The position numbers and the translations under genes were made by a program. A stretch of 64,000 nucleotides of DNA from Archangium gephyra (GTDB lineage Bacteria > Myxococcota > Myxococcia > Myxococcales > Myxococcaceae). Positions 41,074-51,634 of this stretch are shown here, piece after piece. The stretch lies in contig NZ_CP011509.1 of NCBI RefSeq assembly GCF_001027285.1, positions 1,682,501 to 1,746,500 on the forward strand. Reading direction: 5' to 3'. The notes below the pieces were generated by a model, which saw only the letters and a list, made by a program, of their open reading frames with translations, made no database searches and was not told the DNA's origin. Every line of letters begins with the position of its first letter. Within the stretch, counting starts at the first letter, position 1.

Positions 41074-42606
41074 TCAGCCGTTCCGGCGCCTCCGGAGCGC
41101 CGCCACGGCCAGTGCCAGCACGCCCACGCTCCAGCCCGGTGCCGAGCCGCATCCACAGGCCTCCGGCTCCATCACCTCGGGCACCGGTCCTGGAATCCCT
41201 CGCATGTCCGCGGTGCGTGCCATCCACAGGTGGCTCGTCACGGTGCGCGGGTGGCCGTTGATCCACACCTCCACGCGGAAACGGTCCTCACCGTGCTCGG
41301 GCGCGGTGACGTCCTGCTCCACCACGAAGTCCTCCGAGGTCACCTCCACGAGCGGCAATCGCACACCGTTGTGGACGAAGCGCACCTGATGGCCCCGAGC
41401 CCCGGTGACGCGGGCGCTCAGCCGGGCACTCGGGGCGAGCACGGTGTCCCCGGTGGGCGCCACGCTGCTCGTCAGGTCCACCATGGGATCCTCCGGGCCC
41501 TGGAGCTTCACCACGGTCCGGCTGTTCCGGATGCCCTCCAGCAGCGCGGCCACGCTCAACTCCCGCGCGTACACCAGTGTGGTGGGGTTGCCGATGGCGC
41601 TCTGGGTGAAGTCCAGGTCCACCCCGGCGCGATGGTCATCGCTGCCACCGAGCGCCGCGGTGTGGTGCCCCTGTGAGAGCAGCCAGTCCCAGTAGCCGAG
41701 CGCGCCCTCGGAGAAGAAGCGCCCCAGCTTCTCCCAGCCGCCGTTGGCCACCTCGATGGCGTCCACGCCGCCCGGGGGCACGGTGAGCTGCCACGCGCAG
41801 CCGATGCACAGGTCTCCCACGTCGTAGACGGGGTGGTTGATGGAGAAGAGCGCGCCCTGACCGCGGAAGGCGTCGATGGCCTCCTTCAGGGTGATGCCCT
41901 CGTTCACGCGCGGCGGCACATAGCCGGTGGCGCCAATGGCGTTCGCGTGGCCCGCATAGGTGGTGTACTCGATGCCCGGCACCAGCAGCAGCTCCGGGTG
42001 ACGTGACTGGGCCTCCACGAGGAAGTCGAGCGTGGACGTGGTGTTGTGCTCGGTGAGGACGGCGAAGTCGAGCCCCTGGCTCCGCGCGAAGCGGGCGAGC
42101 TCCTCCAGTGGGGCCCTCGCATCACCGCTCTCGCGCGAGTGGACGTGGAAGTCGCCCGCGTACCAGCGCGGTTGCGCGGAGAGTGCGCCAGCGGGGTGGT
42201 AGGGCTGGCGCTCGGGCTGGGGCGCGAGCGTGGCCGCCGTGCGCAGGTGCACCTCGATGCGGTAGCGCGCGGGCGTCTTGCGGATCTTCGCCTTGCCCAC
42301 CGTCACCTTCCACGTCCCCGGACGGAGGGGCCCGGCGAGGTACGAGCGTGACGCGGCCCGCTCGCCCACGACAGCGGGCTCCTCGTTGCCACCGCCGTAG
42401 CCGCGGAAGCCGTCCGGAGCCTCCAGCCCCCAGTCGAGGATGTTCTCGCTGGCGAGGTCGTCATGGCGGACCTCCAGCTCCACGGTTCCCGGAGGCACCT
42501 CGAAGGGGACATCGAAGAAGCCGCCGTCGGCGGGCACCTCTCCTTCCAGCACCAGCGGGCTGGCGGCGAGGGCGGACGTACAAGCGAGGAGGCAGGCGAG
42601 GAGCAC
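41074..42606 (-). CDS. CehA/McbA-like PHP metallohydrolase with MYXO-CTERM tail
   Basis: A 510-residue secreted metallohydrolase. Signal peptide (CLLACTSALAA), a beta-sandwich pre-domain (FEVPPGTVELEVRHDDL), then a PHP domain with GDFHVHSRESGDA, VLTEHNTTSTL, PGIEYTTYAGHANAIG, SINHPVYDVG and GSDDHRAGVD holding the metal-binding His/Asp/Glu. After a second beta domain, the C-terminus EACGCGSAPG, then a hydrophobic helix and RRRRNG, is a MYXO-CTERM-type sorting signal, which directs surface anchoring in myxobacteria. Substrate may be a phosphoester or carbamate ester. The start is uncertain: no ATG lies near, so I used the GTG at 42606; a TTG 27 bases upstream is possible. Confidence 0.85.
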   Translation of the reverse strand: MLLACLLACTSALAASPLVLEGEVPADGGFFDVPFEVPPGTVELEVRHDDLASENILDWGLEAPDGFRGYGGGNEEPAVVGERAASRSYLAGPLRPGTWKVTVGKAKIRKTPARYRIEVHLRTAATLAPQPERQPYHPAGALSAQPRWYAGDFHVHSRESGDARAPLEELARFARSQGLDFAVLTEHNTTSTLDFLVEAQSRHPELLLVPGIEYTTYAGHANAIGATGYVPPRVNEGITLKEAIDAFRGQGALFSINHPVYDVGDLCIGCAWQLTVPPGGVDAIEVANGGWEKLGRFFSEGALGYWDWLLSQGHHTAALGGSDDHRAGVDLDFTQSAIGNPTTLVYARELSVAALLEGIRNSRTVVKLQGPEDPMVDLTSSVAPTGDTVLAPSARLSARVTGARGHQVRFVHNGVRLPLVEVTSEDFVVEQDVTAPEHGEDRFRVEVWINGHPRTVTSHLWMARTADMRGIPGPVPEVMEPEACGCGSAPGWSVGVLALAVAALRRRRNG

Positions 42607-42822
42607 GGGGGCGCAGCCTAGTCCATCCAACCGTGCGGCCGTCCGGGTGCCGCTCCGGGCAACCCTGGCCCGCGGGGCCTTGCACGCCTCGCCGGGCGGA
42701 CCGGTGACTCCAGGCAGGCAGCCGTCGGAGTTCGGCAGGAGGGGCCAACCCGGGTGCGACACGGGATGCAGCCGGGCCCACGTGTGCACATCTCTACGCG
42801 GCGTGTCAGGAGGTGGATAGGC

Positions 42823-44022
42823 GTGAGCATGAGCACGGGACGCCGGGGCGCGGCGTGGAGGGTCCTCGTCTTGCTGGGCCTGGGGGTGCTCTCGGGCTGC
42901 AATCGCGAGAGCTCGCAGGCGCAGCAGCCCCAGGAGAAAGCACCGGTGGTGCTCGGGCCGGACGACGTGGTGCGGGTGGAGCCTCGGGAACTGGAGAGTG
43001 GGCCCGTCCTCTCCGGCACGCTCCAGGCCCGCCGCGCCGCCACCATGCGCGCCGAGGTCCAGGGCGCCGTCATGGAGATGGTCGTCGAGCAGGGCCAGAA
43101 GGTGAAGAAGGGCCAGCTGCTCGCGCGCATCGAGGACGCCTCGTCGCAGGACCAGTTGATCGCCGCGCGCACCGCGGTGCGGGTGGCGCGCAATGGCCTC
43201 CGGGTGGCCCGGTCCGAGGAGGAGCGCAACCGCAAGCTGGCCAGCGCGGGCGTCATCACCCGCCGGGACCTGGAGCGCGCGGAGCTCTCGCGCTACCAGG
43301 CCCAGGCGCAGCTCTCCGAGGCCGAGGCCCGGCTCGCGCTCGCGCGCCAGCAGGTGGGCCGCACCCGCCTCCGCGCTCCCTTCGCCGGCGTGGTGAGCGA
43401 GCGCCACGCCAGCGCGGGTGACATCGTCCAGCCGGGCACGGCGCTCTACACCGTCATCGATCCCACGAGCCTGCGGCTGGAGGCCTCCGTGCCGGCCGCG
43501 CAGCTCAACACGCTCAAGCCCGGTGTCGAGGTGGACTTCAGCGTGGCCGGCTATGGGGACCGTTCCTTCGAGGGCCGTATCGAGCAGATCAACCCCGCGG
43601 TGGACCCGGGGACGGGCCAGGTGCGCATCTACGTCACCCTGCCCAACACCGAGCAGGCACTGCTCACGGGGCTCTCCGCCGAGGGCCGGGTGGCGGCGCT
43701 GCGGCGCGAGGTGCCCGCCGTGCCCGTGTCGGCGGTGGACGTGCGCGCGGATCCTCCCACGGCGCTGCGTGTGAAGGACGGCCGTGTGGAGCGCGTGCAG
43801 GTGACGCTCGGCATGACGGACGAGCTGGAGCGGCTGGTGGAGCTGCGCTCCGGCGTGCAACCCGGAGACGTGTTGCTGCGGGCCTCGTCGGGTGACCTCG
43901 CGGAGGGCACCCCCGTGGAGGTGCGGCTGCCCGAGCGCCCCCAGGAGTCCGGGCCGGGCGTGGGCGGTGCGGGTGCTCCGCCGCCGGCCGGGTCCCCGCC
44001 CCAGCAGCCCATGCCCCGCTGA
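42823..44022 (+). CDS. RND efflux periplasmic adaptor lipoprotein
   Basis: A 399-residue membrane-fusion protein (MdtA/AcrA type). Lipobox VLSGC near residue 28, a split barrel/lipoyl hairpin (VQGAVMEMVVEQGQKVKKGQ, VGRTRLRAPFAGVVSERHAS), a coiled-coil hairpin between, and a beta-barrel domain (PAVDPGTGQVRIYVTLPN). It links the inner-membrane RND pump to an outer-membrane channel. The GTG at 42823 sits eight bases after AGGAGG and is preferred over the ATG at 42829. It ends 25 bases before the pump gene. Gly/Pro-rich C-terminal tail is dispensable-looking. No outer-membrane TolC-like gene is in the cluster. Confidence 0.9.
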   Translation: MSMSTGRRGAAWRVLVLLGLGVLSGCNRESSQAQQPQEKAPVVLGPDDVVRVEPRELESGPVLSGTLQARRAATMRAEVQGAVMEMVVEQGQKVKKGQLLARIEDASSQDQLIAARTAVRVARNGLRVARSEEERNRKLASAGVITRRDLERAELSRYQAQAQLSEAEARLALARQQVGRTRLRAPFAGVVSERHASAGDIVQPGTALYTVIDPTSLRLEASVPAAQLNTLKPGVEVDFSVAGYGDRSFEGRIEQINPAVDPGTGQVRIYVTLPNTEQALLTGLSAEGRVAALRREVPAVPVSAVDVRADPPTALRVKDGRVERVQVTLGMTDELERLVELRSGVQPGDVLLRASSGDLAEGTPVEVRLPERPQESGPGVGGAGAPPPAGSPPQQPMPR

Positions 44023-44047
44023 GCCTCGCTGAAGGGAGAGCCTTTCC

Positions 44048-47000
44048 GTGTTCATCTCCAACTTCGCCATCAAGAAGCCCATCGTCACCATCACCGCCAT
44101 GCTGGCGCTGGTGGTGTTCGGCCTGGTGGCGCTGGTGTCGCTGCAGACGGACGAGTTCCCGGACGTCCAGCAGCCCATCATCAACGTCACCATCGTCTAC
44201 CCGGGCGCCTCCCCGGAGGTGGTCGAGCGCGAGCTGGTGGAGCCCATCGAGGACGCGCTCTTCGCCATCAGCGGGGTGGATGCCGCGCAGTCCACCTCCA
44301 GCGCCATCGACGGCCTCGCCCAGTTCACCATCTTCTTCGACTTCGAGAAGGACCTGCAGCAGGCCTCGCAGGACGTGCGCGACGCCATCTCCAGCAAGCG
44401 CAATGACCTGCCCCTGGAGATGGAGGAGCCCGTCCTCACGCGGTTCGATCCCTCGGACATGCCCATCGTCTCGCTGGCCATCACCTCGGACAAGCTGCCG
44501 GCCACGGCGCTCACCCGGTTGGTGGACCCGGGCATCGTGGGCGAGCTGCGCTCCATCCCCGGCGTGGCCCAGGCCACGGTGGTGGGTGGCATCGAGCGGG
44601 AGATGTCCGTCTTCGTCCGTCCGGAGGCCCTGCAGGCCGCGGGGCTGAGCATCTCGCAGGTGGTGCAGGCGCTGCAGTCGCAGAACCTCGCCGCGCCGGT
44701 GGGCCGGCTGGACGGGCCGCTGGAGGAGACGACCATCCGCCTCAAGGGCCGGCTGGAGACGCCCGAGGACTTCGCGCGCGTCGTCATCGCCGAGCGCGGG
44801 GGCCAGCCCATCCGGCTCGGCCAGGTGGCCAACGTGGTGGATGGCACCGAGGATCCGCGCACCCTGGCGCTCTTCAACGACCGCGAGGCGGTGGGCATCG
44901 ACATCCTCAAGGCCAAGGGCTACAGCACCACCCAGGTGGCCGATGCCGTGCGCGAGCGCATCCAGGCCCTCCAGTCCACGCTGCCCCCGGGCGTGAAGAT
45001 GGAGCTCGTCCGCGACTCGGGTGTGCAGGTGGACAACGCGGTGGAGAACGTGCAGTCCGCGCTCGTGGAGGGCGCGCTGCTCACCGTGCTGGTGGTGTTC
45101 CTCTTCCTCAACTCGTGGCGCTCCACCGTCATCACCGGCCTGGCGCTTCCCGTGAGTGTGCTGGCGTCCTTCATCAGTGTGTGGGCGTTCGGCTTCACGC
45201 TCAACACCATGTCGCTGCTCGGCCTCACGCTGGCCATCGGCATCCTCATCGACGACGCCATCGTGGTGCGCGAGAACATCGTCCGCCACATCGAGATGGG
45301 GAAGGACCACTACACGGCCTCGCGCGAGGGCACGAGCGAGATTGGCCTCGCGGTGGCGGCCACGACGTTCTCCATCGTGGCGGTGTTCGTCCCGGTGGCC
45401 TTCATGTACGGGGTGGCGGGCCAGTGGTTCAAGCCCTTCGCCCTCACCATCGCGTGCTCCGTGCTGGTGTCGCTCTTCGTGAGCTTCTCCCTGGACCCGA
45501 TGCTCTCCGCGTACTGGCCGGACCCGGCGGTGGAGAAGGGGGCGCACAAGGGGCCCATCTCCCGGGTGCTCTCGCGCTTCAACCACTGGTTCGACAGGCA
45601 GGCGGACCGCTACAAGGGCGTCATCGCCTGGGCGCTGGACCACCGGCTGGCCATGGTGCTGGTGGCGGTGGGCTCGCTGGTGGGAGCGTTGGCGCTGCAG
45701 GGCCTCTTTGGCGGCGCGGGCTTCGTCCCGACGAGCGACCGGGCCGAGGTGGAGATGCTGGTGGAGACGCCCGCGGGCTCCAGCCTGGAGTACACGAAGC
45801 GCAAGGTGGACGAGGTGACACGCATCGCGCGGAGCCACGGCGAGGTGCGCTACACCTTCACCACCATCGGCACGCCGCTGCCGCTGCGCTCGCCGGGCGT
45901 GGACCAGGCCCTGGTGTACGTGAGGCTGACGCCCAAGCACGAGCGCGGGGTGAGCCAGGAGGAGCTCGGCGTCACGCTGCGCCAGGAGATGTCGCGCGTG
46001 GCCGGGGCGAACGTCTCCGTCTTCACCAGTGGCTTTGGCGGGGCCTTCAAGTCCATCCAGCTGGAGCTGCGTGGGCCGGACGCGCGGGAGCTGACGCGGT
46101 TGGCCGAGCAACTGCGCCGCGAGGTGGAGCAGGTGCCGGGCGCGGTGGACGTGGGCCTGTCCACGCGGGGGGAGAAGCCCGAGGTGGAGGTGGAGGTGGA
46201 CCGCGCCATGGCGGGCCGGCTGAACGTGACGGTGGCCCAGGTGGCGCAGTCGATGCGCGCGGCCTTCGCGGGGGTGGACTCGGGGGATTGGGTGGACCCG
46301 TCGGGCGAGACGCGGGACGTGATGGTGCGCGTGGTGCCCGAGGCCCGTGTGCGCCCGGGTGACCTGGGGCAGCTGCCCCTGGTGGCGGGCGCGACGCCGG
46401 GCGGGACTCCAGCCCTGGTGCCCCTGGGCCAGGTGGCCCGCATCCGCGAGACGGTGGGGCCCGCTCAAATCAACCACCTCAACCGCGAGAAGGTCATCAA
46501 CATCCAGGCCAACGTGCAGGGCCGCTCGCTATCGGAGGTGATGACGGACATCCGGGCGCGGCTGGACCAGGTACGGCTGCCGCCGGGCTATGTCCTGGGC
46601 GAGGGCGGCGAGGCGAGGGACCAGGCCGAGGTGTTTGGCCGTGTCTTCCTCGCGCTCGGGGTGGCGGTGCTGTTGATGTACCTCATCCTGGTCATCCAGT
46701 TCGGCTCGTTCCTGGATCCCCTGGCCATCCTCATCTCGCTGCCGCTGTCACTCATCGGCGTGGTGCTGGCGCTGCTGGTGACGGGGGACACGCTCAACAT
46801 CATGAGCCTCATCGGCGTCATCCTGCTGATGGGCATCGTGGCCAAGAACGCCATCCTGCTCATCGACTTCGCCAAGTGGGCCCACTCGCGGGGCCTGTCC
46901 ATGCGCGACGCCCTCATCGAGGCGGGGCGCATCCGCCTGCGGCCCATCATGATGACGACGCTGGCCATCATCGCGGGCATGGTGCCGGTGGCGCTGGGCG

Positions 47001-47212
47001 CGGGCGAGGGAGGTGACTTCCGCGCGCCGCTGGGACGGGCCGTCATTGGCGGTGTCATCACTTCCACCTTGTTGACACTGCTGGTGATTCCAACGGTGTA
47101 CGAGATTCTCCACGACGCTCGCACGTGGATGTTGGGTAGGCTCAAGCGAGACAAGGGACCTGGAGGCCGCGAGCCGGTGCACGGTCCACCCCAGACACGC
47201 CCGGGAACTTGA
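44048..47212 (+). CDS. RND-family multidrug efflux pump (AcrB/MdtB-like)
   Basis: A 1054-residue inner-membrane proton antiporter, GTG start. The N-terminal [20 protein letters not shown] helix, two large periplasmic loops, and twelve helices are as in AcrB. The proton-relay Asp pair is visible in helix 4 as [13 protein letters not shown], with a Lys in helix 10 ([15 protein letters not shown]). Conserved GTIP-like blocks ([17 protein letters not shown]) and the PTVYE C-terminal helix are present. The sequence is nearer the heavy drug-pump (MexB/MdtB) set than the cation-pump CusA set. It follows the adaptor and precedes a histidine kinase by 13 bases, so all three are likely one operon. Confidence 0.92.
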   Translation: MFISNFAIKKPIVTITAMLALVVFGLVALVSLQTDEFPDVQQPIINVTIVYPGASPEVVERELVEPIEDALFAISGVDAAQSTSSAIDGLAQFTIFFDFEKDLQQASQDVRDAISSKRNDLPLEMEEPVLTRFDPSDMPIVSLAITSDKLPATALTRLVDPGIVGELRSIPGVAQATVVGGIEREMSVFVRPEALQAAGLSISQVVQALQSQNLAAPVGRLDGPLEETTIRLKGRLETPEDFARVVIAERGGQPIRLGQVANVVDGTEDPRTLALFNDREAVGIDILKAKGYSTTQVADAVRERIQALQSTLPPGVKMELVRDSGVQVDNAVENVQSALVEGALLTVLVVFLFLNSWRSTVITGLALPVSVLASFISVWAFGFTLNTMSLLGLTLAIGILIDDAIVVRENIVRHIEMGKDHYTASREGTSEIGLAVAATTFSIVAVFVPVAFMYGVAGQWFKPFALTIACSVLVSLFVSFSLDPMLSAYWPDPAVEKGAHKGPISRVLSRFNHWFDRQADRYKGVIAWALDHRLAMVLVAVGSLVGALALQGLFGGAGFVPTSDRAEVEMLVETPAGSSLEYTKRKVDEVTRIARSHGEVRYTFTTIGTPLPLRSPGVDQALVYVRLTPKHERGVSQEELGVTLRQEMSRVAGANVSVFTSGFGGAFKSIQLELRGPDARELTRLAEQLRREVEQVPGAVDVGLSTRGEKPEVEVEVDRAMAGRLNVTVAQVAQSMRAAFAGVDSGDWVDPSGETRDVMVRVVPEARVRPGDLGQLPLVAGATPGGTPALVPLGQVARIRETVGPAQINHLNREKVINIQANVQGRSLSEVMTDIRARLDQVRLPPGYVLGEGGEARDQAEVFGRVFLALGVAVLLMYLILVIQFGSFLDPLAILISLPLSLIGVVLALLVTGDTLNIMSLIGVILLMGIVAKNAILLIDFAKWAHSRGLSMRDALIEAGRIRLRPIMMTTLAIIAGMVPVALGAGEGGDFRAPLGRAVIGGVITSTLLTLLVIPTVYEILHDARTWMLGRLKRDKGPGGREPVHGPPQTRPGT

Positions 47213-47225
47213 GGAAGGTCCGAGG

Positions 47226-48947
47226 TTGGCCCAGGTAACGCTCCATACGCGGCTGTGCCGGAACCTGCGAAGGCTCGCCGTCATCCAGGGGAGCGTCGTG
47301 CTCGTGGTGGGCCTGCTGGTCTTCATCGCCTGGCTGGCCGACCTCGAGTCGCTCAAGGGACTGCGGCCGGGCCTGCCCACGATGAAGGCCAACACGGCCC
47401 TGGGCTTCATCCTCTCCGGCGCCACCCTGGTGCTGGTGGGCCTTCCCAATGAGCACGCCCTCGTGCGGCGGGGCGCGCAGGTGGGCGCGGGGCTCGTCAT
47501 CCTCCTCGGTGGCCTGACGTTCGCCCAGTACCTCTTCGACGTGGACCTCGGTCTCGATCAACTCCTCGTGGAGGACCCCCGGCGGGGCGTGGAGCTCGGC
47601 TACCCGGGGCGCATGGCTCCCAACACGGCCGTCTGCTTCCTCCTGCTCGGGGGGGCGCTCTTCTCCCTCGAGGTGAAGACGCGGCTCGTCGGCTGGCCCT
47701 CTCAGTACCTGGCCTCGCTCGCGGCGATCATCACGCTGGTGGGCTTCGTGGGCTACCTCTATGGCCAGCAGGAGTTCCCCGGTCTCAGCCGCTACGCGCA
47801 GATGGCCTTGCACACCACGGTGTGCTTCCTGCTGAGCGCCTCGGGCGTCTTCCTGGCCCGTCCGGATCGCGGCTTCATGGGCGTGGTCACCCACTCGGGT
47901 CTGGGGGGGGTGCTCTCGCGCTGGCTGCTGCCACCGGCGTTCGTCCTGCCCATCCTCCTGGGCTCACTGGCGCTCCTGGGCTTCCGGGCCGGGGCCTACG
48001 CGCTGCCCTTCGCGCTGGCGCTCATCGCCGTGGGCAACGTCATTGCCTTCGCCGCGCTGGTGTGGGGCGCCGCCTTCGCGCTGGACCGGGTGGAGGCCCG
48101 GCGCCTGCGTGTCGAGGAGGAGCGGGTGCGGCTCGAGGCCCGGGAGCAGGCCGCACGCGCCGAGGCCGCCGCCCAGCATCGCGAGCGCTCGCGGGCCGAG
48201 GCCGCCGAGCGGGAAGCCCAGCGCGCCGTCCGCACCCGCGAGGACGTGCTGGCCGTGGTGAGCCATGACCTGAAGAACCCGCTGGGCTCCATCGCGCTGA
48301 GCACCCAGTTGATGCGGCGGCTGCTTCCCCCGGGCGAGGAGGGCGAGCGGCTGCGCAAACACACCCACACCATCGAGCGCTCGGTGGAGCGGATGGACCG
48401 GCTCATCAAGGATCTGCTCGACATGGCCAGCCTCCAGGCCGGCCAGCTGAAGCTGGACCTGGGGCGCTACGCGGTGGATGACCTGGTGCGCGATGGCCTG
48501 GTGCTGCTCGAGCCGCTGGCCATCGAGAAGCGGGTGGAGCTGCGCACGCGCCTGCCGCTGGAGCGCTGCCAGGTGGAGTGCGACCGGGACCGGTTCTTCC
48601 AGGTGCTGTCCAACCTGGTGGGCAATGCCCTGAAGTTCACCCCCGAGGAGGGGACGGTGACGGTGGAGGTGGTGCCCGGGGAGGGCTTCATGCGCTTCTC
48701 CGTGAGGGACACCGGCCCGGGCATCCCCGCCGAGGCGCTGCCCCACCTCTTCGAGCCCTTCTGGCAGGTAGAAGGCACGGGAAAGAAGGGCACGGGGTTG
48801 GGCCTCACCATCAGCCGGGGCCTCGTCCTGGCCCACGGGGGCTCCCTGGAGGTGGAGAGCGAGCAGGGGCAGGGCAGCACCTTCTCCTTCACCCTGCGCC
48901 GGCCCCCGCCCCGGGTGGAGCGGGCCCCCGAGCCTCCCGTGCACTGA
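47226..48947 (+). CDS. Membrane histidine kinase downstream of an RND pump
   Basis: A 573-residue kinase with a TTG start after AGGAAGG. Eight or so helices (residues ~15-290) form a sensor with a recurrent motif (MKANTALGFILSG, MAPNTAVCFLLLG, ALHTTVCFLLSA), then a Glu/Arg/Ala-rich coiled coil (290-345), an H-box (VVSHDLKNPLGSI), an N-box (LSNLVGNALKFTP), G1 (VRDTGPGIP) and G2 (GTGLGLTIS). It is a soluble-domain-lacking sensor. It begins 13 bases after the pump stop, so it may sense the compounds the pump exports or its membrane state. No response regulator gene is adjacent. Confidence 0.9.
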   Translation: MAQVTLHTRLCRNLRRLAVIQGSVVLVVGLLVFIAWLADLESLKGLRPGLPTMKANTALGFILSGATLVLVGLPNEHALVRRGAQVGAGLVILLGGLTFAQYLFDVDLGLDQLLVEDPRRGVELGYPGRMAPNTAVCFLLLGGALFSLEVKTRLVGWPSQYLASLAAIITLVGFVGYLYGQQEFPGLSRYAQMALHTTVCFLLSASGVFLARPDRGFMGVVTHSGLGGVLSRWLLPPAFVLPILLGSLALLGFRAGAYALPFALALIAVGNVIAFAALVWGAAFALDRVEARRLRVEEERVRLEAREQAARAEAAAQHRERSRAEAAEREAQRAVRTREDVLAVVSHDLKNPLGSIALSTQLMRRLLPPGEEGERLRKHTHTIERSVERMDRLIKDLLDMASLQAGQLKLDLGRYAVDDLVRDGLVLLEPLAIEKRVELRTRLPLERCQVECDRDRFFQVLSNLVGNALKFTPEEGTVTVEVVPGEGFMRFSVRDTGPGIPAEALPHLFEPFWQVEGTGKKGTGLGLTISRGLVLAHGGSLEVESEQGQGSTFSFTLRRPPPRVERAPEPPVH

Positions 48948-49052
48948 GCAGGCGGGCGAGCGTCCTTATCGAACCCTCCCGGAGGGTGTGCCAGACTGCG
49001 CCCCGCACTTCGCGCGGATGCGGAGGGCGAAGCCATTTCGGGGGTACTGCTC

Positions 49053-50195
49053 ATGACGGACGTGCACTGGACGAACGAGTTGCTGGATTCCATGCGCGAG
49101 GTGTGTGATCCGCCGGCGGACGAGGCGGTGCGGAGCCTCTTCTCGCAGGGGCTGGTGGAGTCCGCCAATGAGCTGATGAAGCAGCTGGTGGCGCACGAGG
49201 TGGTGACGGCGGAGCAGTTGCCGGTGCCGCTGCGGGGCTACTTCGAGCAGAGCGCGAAGCTGCCCTCGTGGGCGGACAAGGAGCTCATCCGCGAGGGGCA
49301 GGCGGTGTTCAGCCGGTGTGGCTCGTTGTCGGTGGTGGCGCTGGTGTGTGCGTCGCTGCCCACGTGTTACGCGGGGGCCGAGGGCGTGCAGGTGCTGCAC
49401 CTGACGGCGCGGCTGCAGACGGACACCAAGCGGCGCATCATCGAGACGGCGCAGATGGTGGTGGACGTGATGTCACCGGGAGGCCTGGAGCCGGATGGCT
49501 GGGGCCTGCGGGACGCGCAGAAGGTGCGGCTGATGCACGCGGCGGTGCGCCACCTCATCCGCCAGAGTGGCCGGTGGAAGCCGGAATGGGGCCAGCCCAT
49601 CAACCAGGAGGACATGGCGGGCACGCTGGTGACGTTCTCGGTGGTGACGATTCGCGCGCTGGCGAAGCTGGGCTACACGCTCGAGCCGCGCGAGGAGCAG
49701 GCCTACTACCATGCGTGGCGGGTGGTGGGGTACGTGATGGGGGTGGATGAGCGCCTGTTGCCGGAGACGTACGAGGAGGGCTGCCGTCTGGCGGACGCCA
49801 TCTTCGCGCGGGTGTTCCGCTCCTGCGAGCAGGGGAAGGTGATGACGCAGGCGCTCATCGAGCAGGTCGAGCACATCATTCCCGGCAACATCTTCGATGG
49901 GCTGTGCAGCACGCTCATCCGCCATCTGATCAGTGACGAGACGGCGGATCTGATCGCCGTGCCGCCGGCGGACTGGACGCGCGCGCTGATCAAGCCGCTG
50001 CAGCTGCTGGGGTGGGTGATGGACGAGGGCGACGAGGCGAACGTGGTGAACGCGAAGCTCAGCGAGCTGTTCGGGCGCAAGCTGCTGGAGGGCATCGTCT
50101 GGGTGAGCCGTGGCCACGACCGCCCGCCCTTCCGCATCCCCGAGACGCTGCGCGAGTCGTGGAACGTGCGCAGCCGCGAGCAGCAGCTGGCCTGA
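49053..50195 (+). CDS. MpaB-like oxygenase-family protein (DUF2236)
   Basis: A 380-residue soluble protein of the DUF2236/MpaB family, related to the rubber-degrading latex-clearing protein and to fungal MpaB. Family features: YFEQSAKLPSWADKELI, GSLSVVALVCASLPTCYAG, LMHAAVRHLIRQ with the basic and His residues near the heme in relatives, and EEQAYYHAWRVVGYVMGV. Members often bind heme and oxidise unsaturated lipids or isoprenoids. The catalytic residues cannot be certified from sequence alone. It precedes the SitA-like toxin gene by 68 bases, with no evident functional tie. Confidence 0.85.
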   Translation: MTDVHWTNELLDSMREVCDPPADEAVRSLFSQGLVESANELMKQLVAHEVVTAEQLPVPLRGYFEQSAKLPSWADKELIREGQAVFSRCGSLSVVALVCASLPTCYAGAEGVQVLHLTARLQTDTKRRIIETAQMVVDVMSPGGLEPDGWGLRDAQKVRLMHAAVRHLIRQSGRWKPEWGQPINQEDMAGTLVTFSVVTIRALAKLGYTLEPREEQAYYHAWRVVGYVMGVDERLLPETYEEGCRLADAIFARVFRSCEQGKVMTQALIEQVEHIIPGNIFDGLCSTLIRHLISDETADLIAVPPADWTRALIKPLQLLGWVMDEGDEANVVNAKLSELFGRKLLEGIVWVSRGHDRPPFRIPETLRESWNVRSREQQLA

Positions 50196-50263
50196 CGCAA
50201 ATGACTCTGCGTCGAGCCGCGCTTCACGTCTGACCCGCGCGGCTCGTGGGGGGAGGTGCCACG

Positions 50264-51622
50264 TTGTCCACCCGTCGTGCGGGCCCGTGTCCGGAGGCCA
50301 GGAGACACCGCCTGTGGTGGGGCGCGCTGGCCCTGGCCGTGCTCGTCTTCCAATCGGCGTGCGCCACGGGAAGTCCTCGGGGCGGTACGCGGGTGGGCCA
50401 CCGTTTTCCATCGCGGACACAGCCAGCGGCGCTGAAGCAATTCGTCACGCTCACGCCGCGCACGGACTTCGCCTCTGTCGAAGTGCCTCAAGCGGAGTTC
50501 CAGGTGGCCTTCACCCGGCTGTTGCTCCAGGTGCCGTTGCGGTTGGAGGCGCGTCCTTCGCAACCGCTGGGTGGGCGTTTCAGGCGGGCTTCCTGGCAGT
50601 CCACCGGTGGGCAGGGGGCGGACGTCGAGCGGGGTTACGCGGGCTACTGCGACAGGCGAGGCGCTCCGGGCGACTGTCACTCGCTGCTGGGAGGCGGCCC
50701 ACGTGACACGGTATTGAGTGAACGGGACAGGTTCACGTTGGGCCTCCTCCTCGCCCTGGGGCCGGCGATGGAGGGCGCCGCGGGGGTGCTCCAGGACTTC
50801 TCCACGCAGGCGATGACGGCGGTGTGCACCGGGCTCGGGCTGTACTTCTTCATGCTGCTGTTCCCGGACCCCACCGTCACCAAGGGGATCGGCGCGGTGA
50901 TGACGCTCTTTCTCTGGAGCTACCTGGGCACGGAGTTGTGGGGGCTGATTGCCGCCACGAGGCAACTCTGGGACGAGGTGAAGAGTGCCACCACGTTCCA
51001 CGAACTGCGCGAGGCGAGCGAGCGGTATGGCCGGGTGTTGGGGCCCAACACCATGCGCCTGCTCATCGTGCTGGCGACGTGGAAGGCAGGGGCGAAAGGA
51101 CGGGACGCGCTGACGGGGAGCGGCCTGCCCCGCTTCCCACAAGCCTCGCGGAATGCAGCGGTGGGAGGGCGCATCCAGTTGCCGGTGGCCGCGGCCGAAG
51201 CGGAGGCGGTGTCCGTGGCGGGAGGCCAGCTCACGCTGACACTGCCCTCGGGCTCGGCGGCCATCCTGGCCATGCAGAAGCAGGGGGCCGAGGACGCGGG
51301 TCAACTGCACCACATCGCCACCGTGGAGAACGAGAAGTCCGCCTTGCGTGGGGGTCCCTGGACACCGCGGCTCAAGAAGCTCTTCGAGAGGGCGGGCATG
51401 TCGATGGAGGACCCGGCCAACAAGGTTCATGTTCCGGGCCACCGGGGACCTCACCCCGAGGCGTACCACCGAGAGGTTTTCGAGACCTTGCGTGATGCGA
51501 CACGCAGCTGCACCAACCCGCCGCAGTGCCGGGCCGCGCTGACCAGGGCACTTGAAATACTCGCCGAGGAAATCAGGGCATCGGGTACCAGGCTCAACAA
51601 TCTGGTCACCCGGCGGGAATGA
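50264..51622 (+). CDS. SitA-like lipoprotein toxin with AHH nuclease domain
   Basis: A 452-residue predicted lipoprotein toxin. TTG start seven bases after a GGGAGGTG ribosome site; lipobox FQSAC (Cys33). The middle has a hydrophobic hairpin (ERDRFTLGLLLALGPAMEG, LGLYFFMLLFPDPTVTKGIG) then a helical linker. The C-terminal ~110 residues are an AHH-type nuclease: QLHHIATVENEKS (His349-His350), SMEDPANKVHVPGHRGPHPEAYH. This layout, a lipoprotein carrier fused to a nuclease, followed by an immunity gene, is what is known as SitA/SitI in Myxococcus, where the toxin passes between kin by TraA outer-membrane exchange. No sitB-like gene is obvious upstream. Confidence 0.8.
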   Translation: MSTRRAGPCPEARRHRLWWGALALAVLVFQSACATGSPRGGTRVGHRFPSRTQPAALKQFVTLTPRTDFASVEVPQAEFQVAFTRLLLQVPLRLEARPSQPLGGRFRRASWQSTGGQGADVERGYAGYCDRRGAPGDCHSLLGGGPRDTVLSERDRFTLGLLLALGPAMEGAAGVLQDFSTQAMTAVCTGLGLYFFMLLFPDPTVTKGIGAVMTLFLWSYLGTELWGLIAATRQLWDEVKSATTFHELREASERYGRVLGPNTMRLLIVLATWKAGAKGRDALTGSGLPRFPQASRNAAVGGRIQLPVAAAEAEAVSVAGGQLTLTLPSGSAAILAMQKQGAEDAGQLHHIATVENEKSALRGGPWTPRLKKLFERAGMSMEDPANKVHVPGHRGPHPEAYHREVFETLRDATRSCTNPPQCRAALTRALEILAEEIRASGTRLNNLVTRRE

Positions 51623-51634
51623 GGTGGTTATCGT

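Noticed and set aside
43664-46477. Antisense frame opposite the RND pump
   Set aside because: Shadow of the pump gene, with His/Arg/Gln-rich low complexity and no motif.
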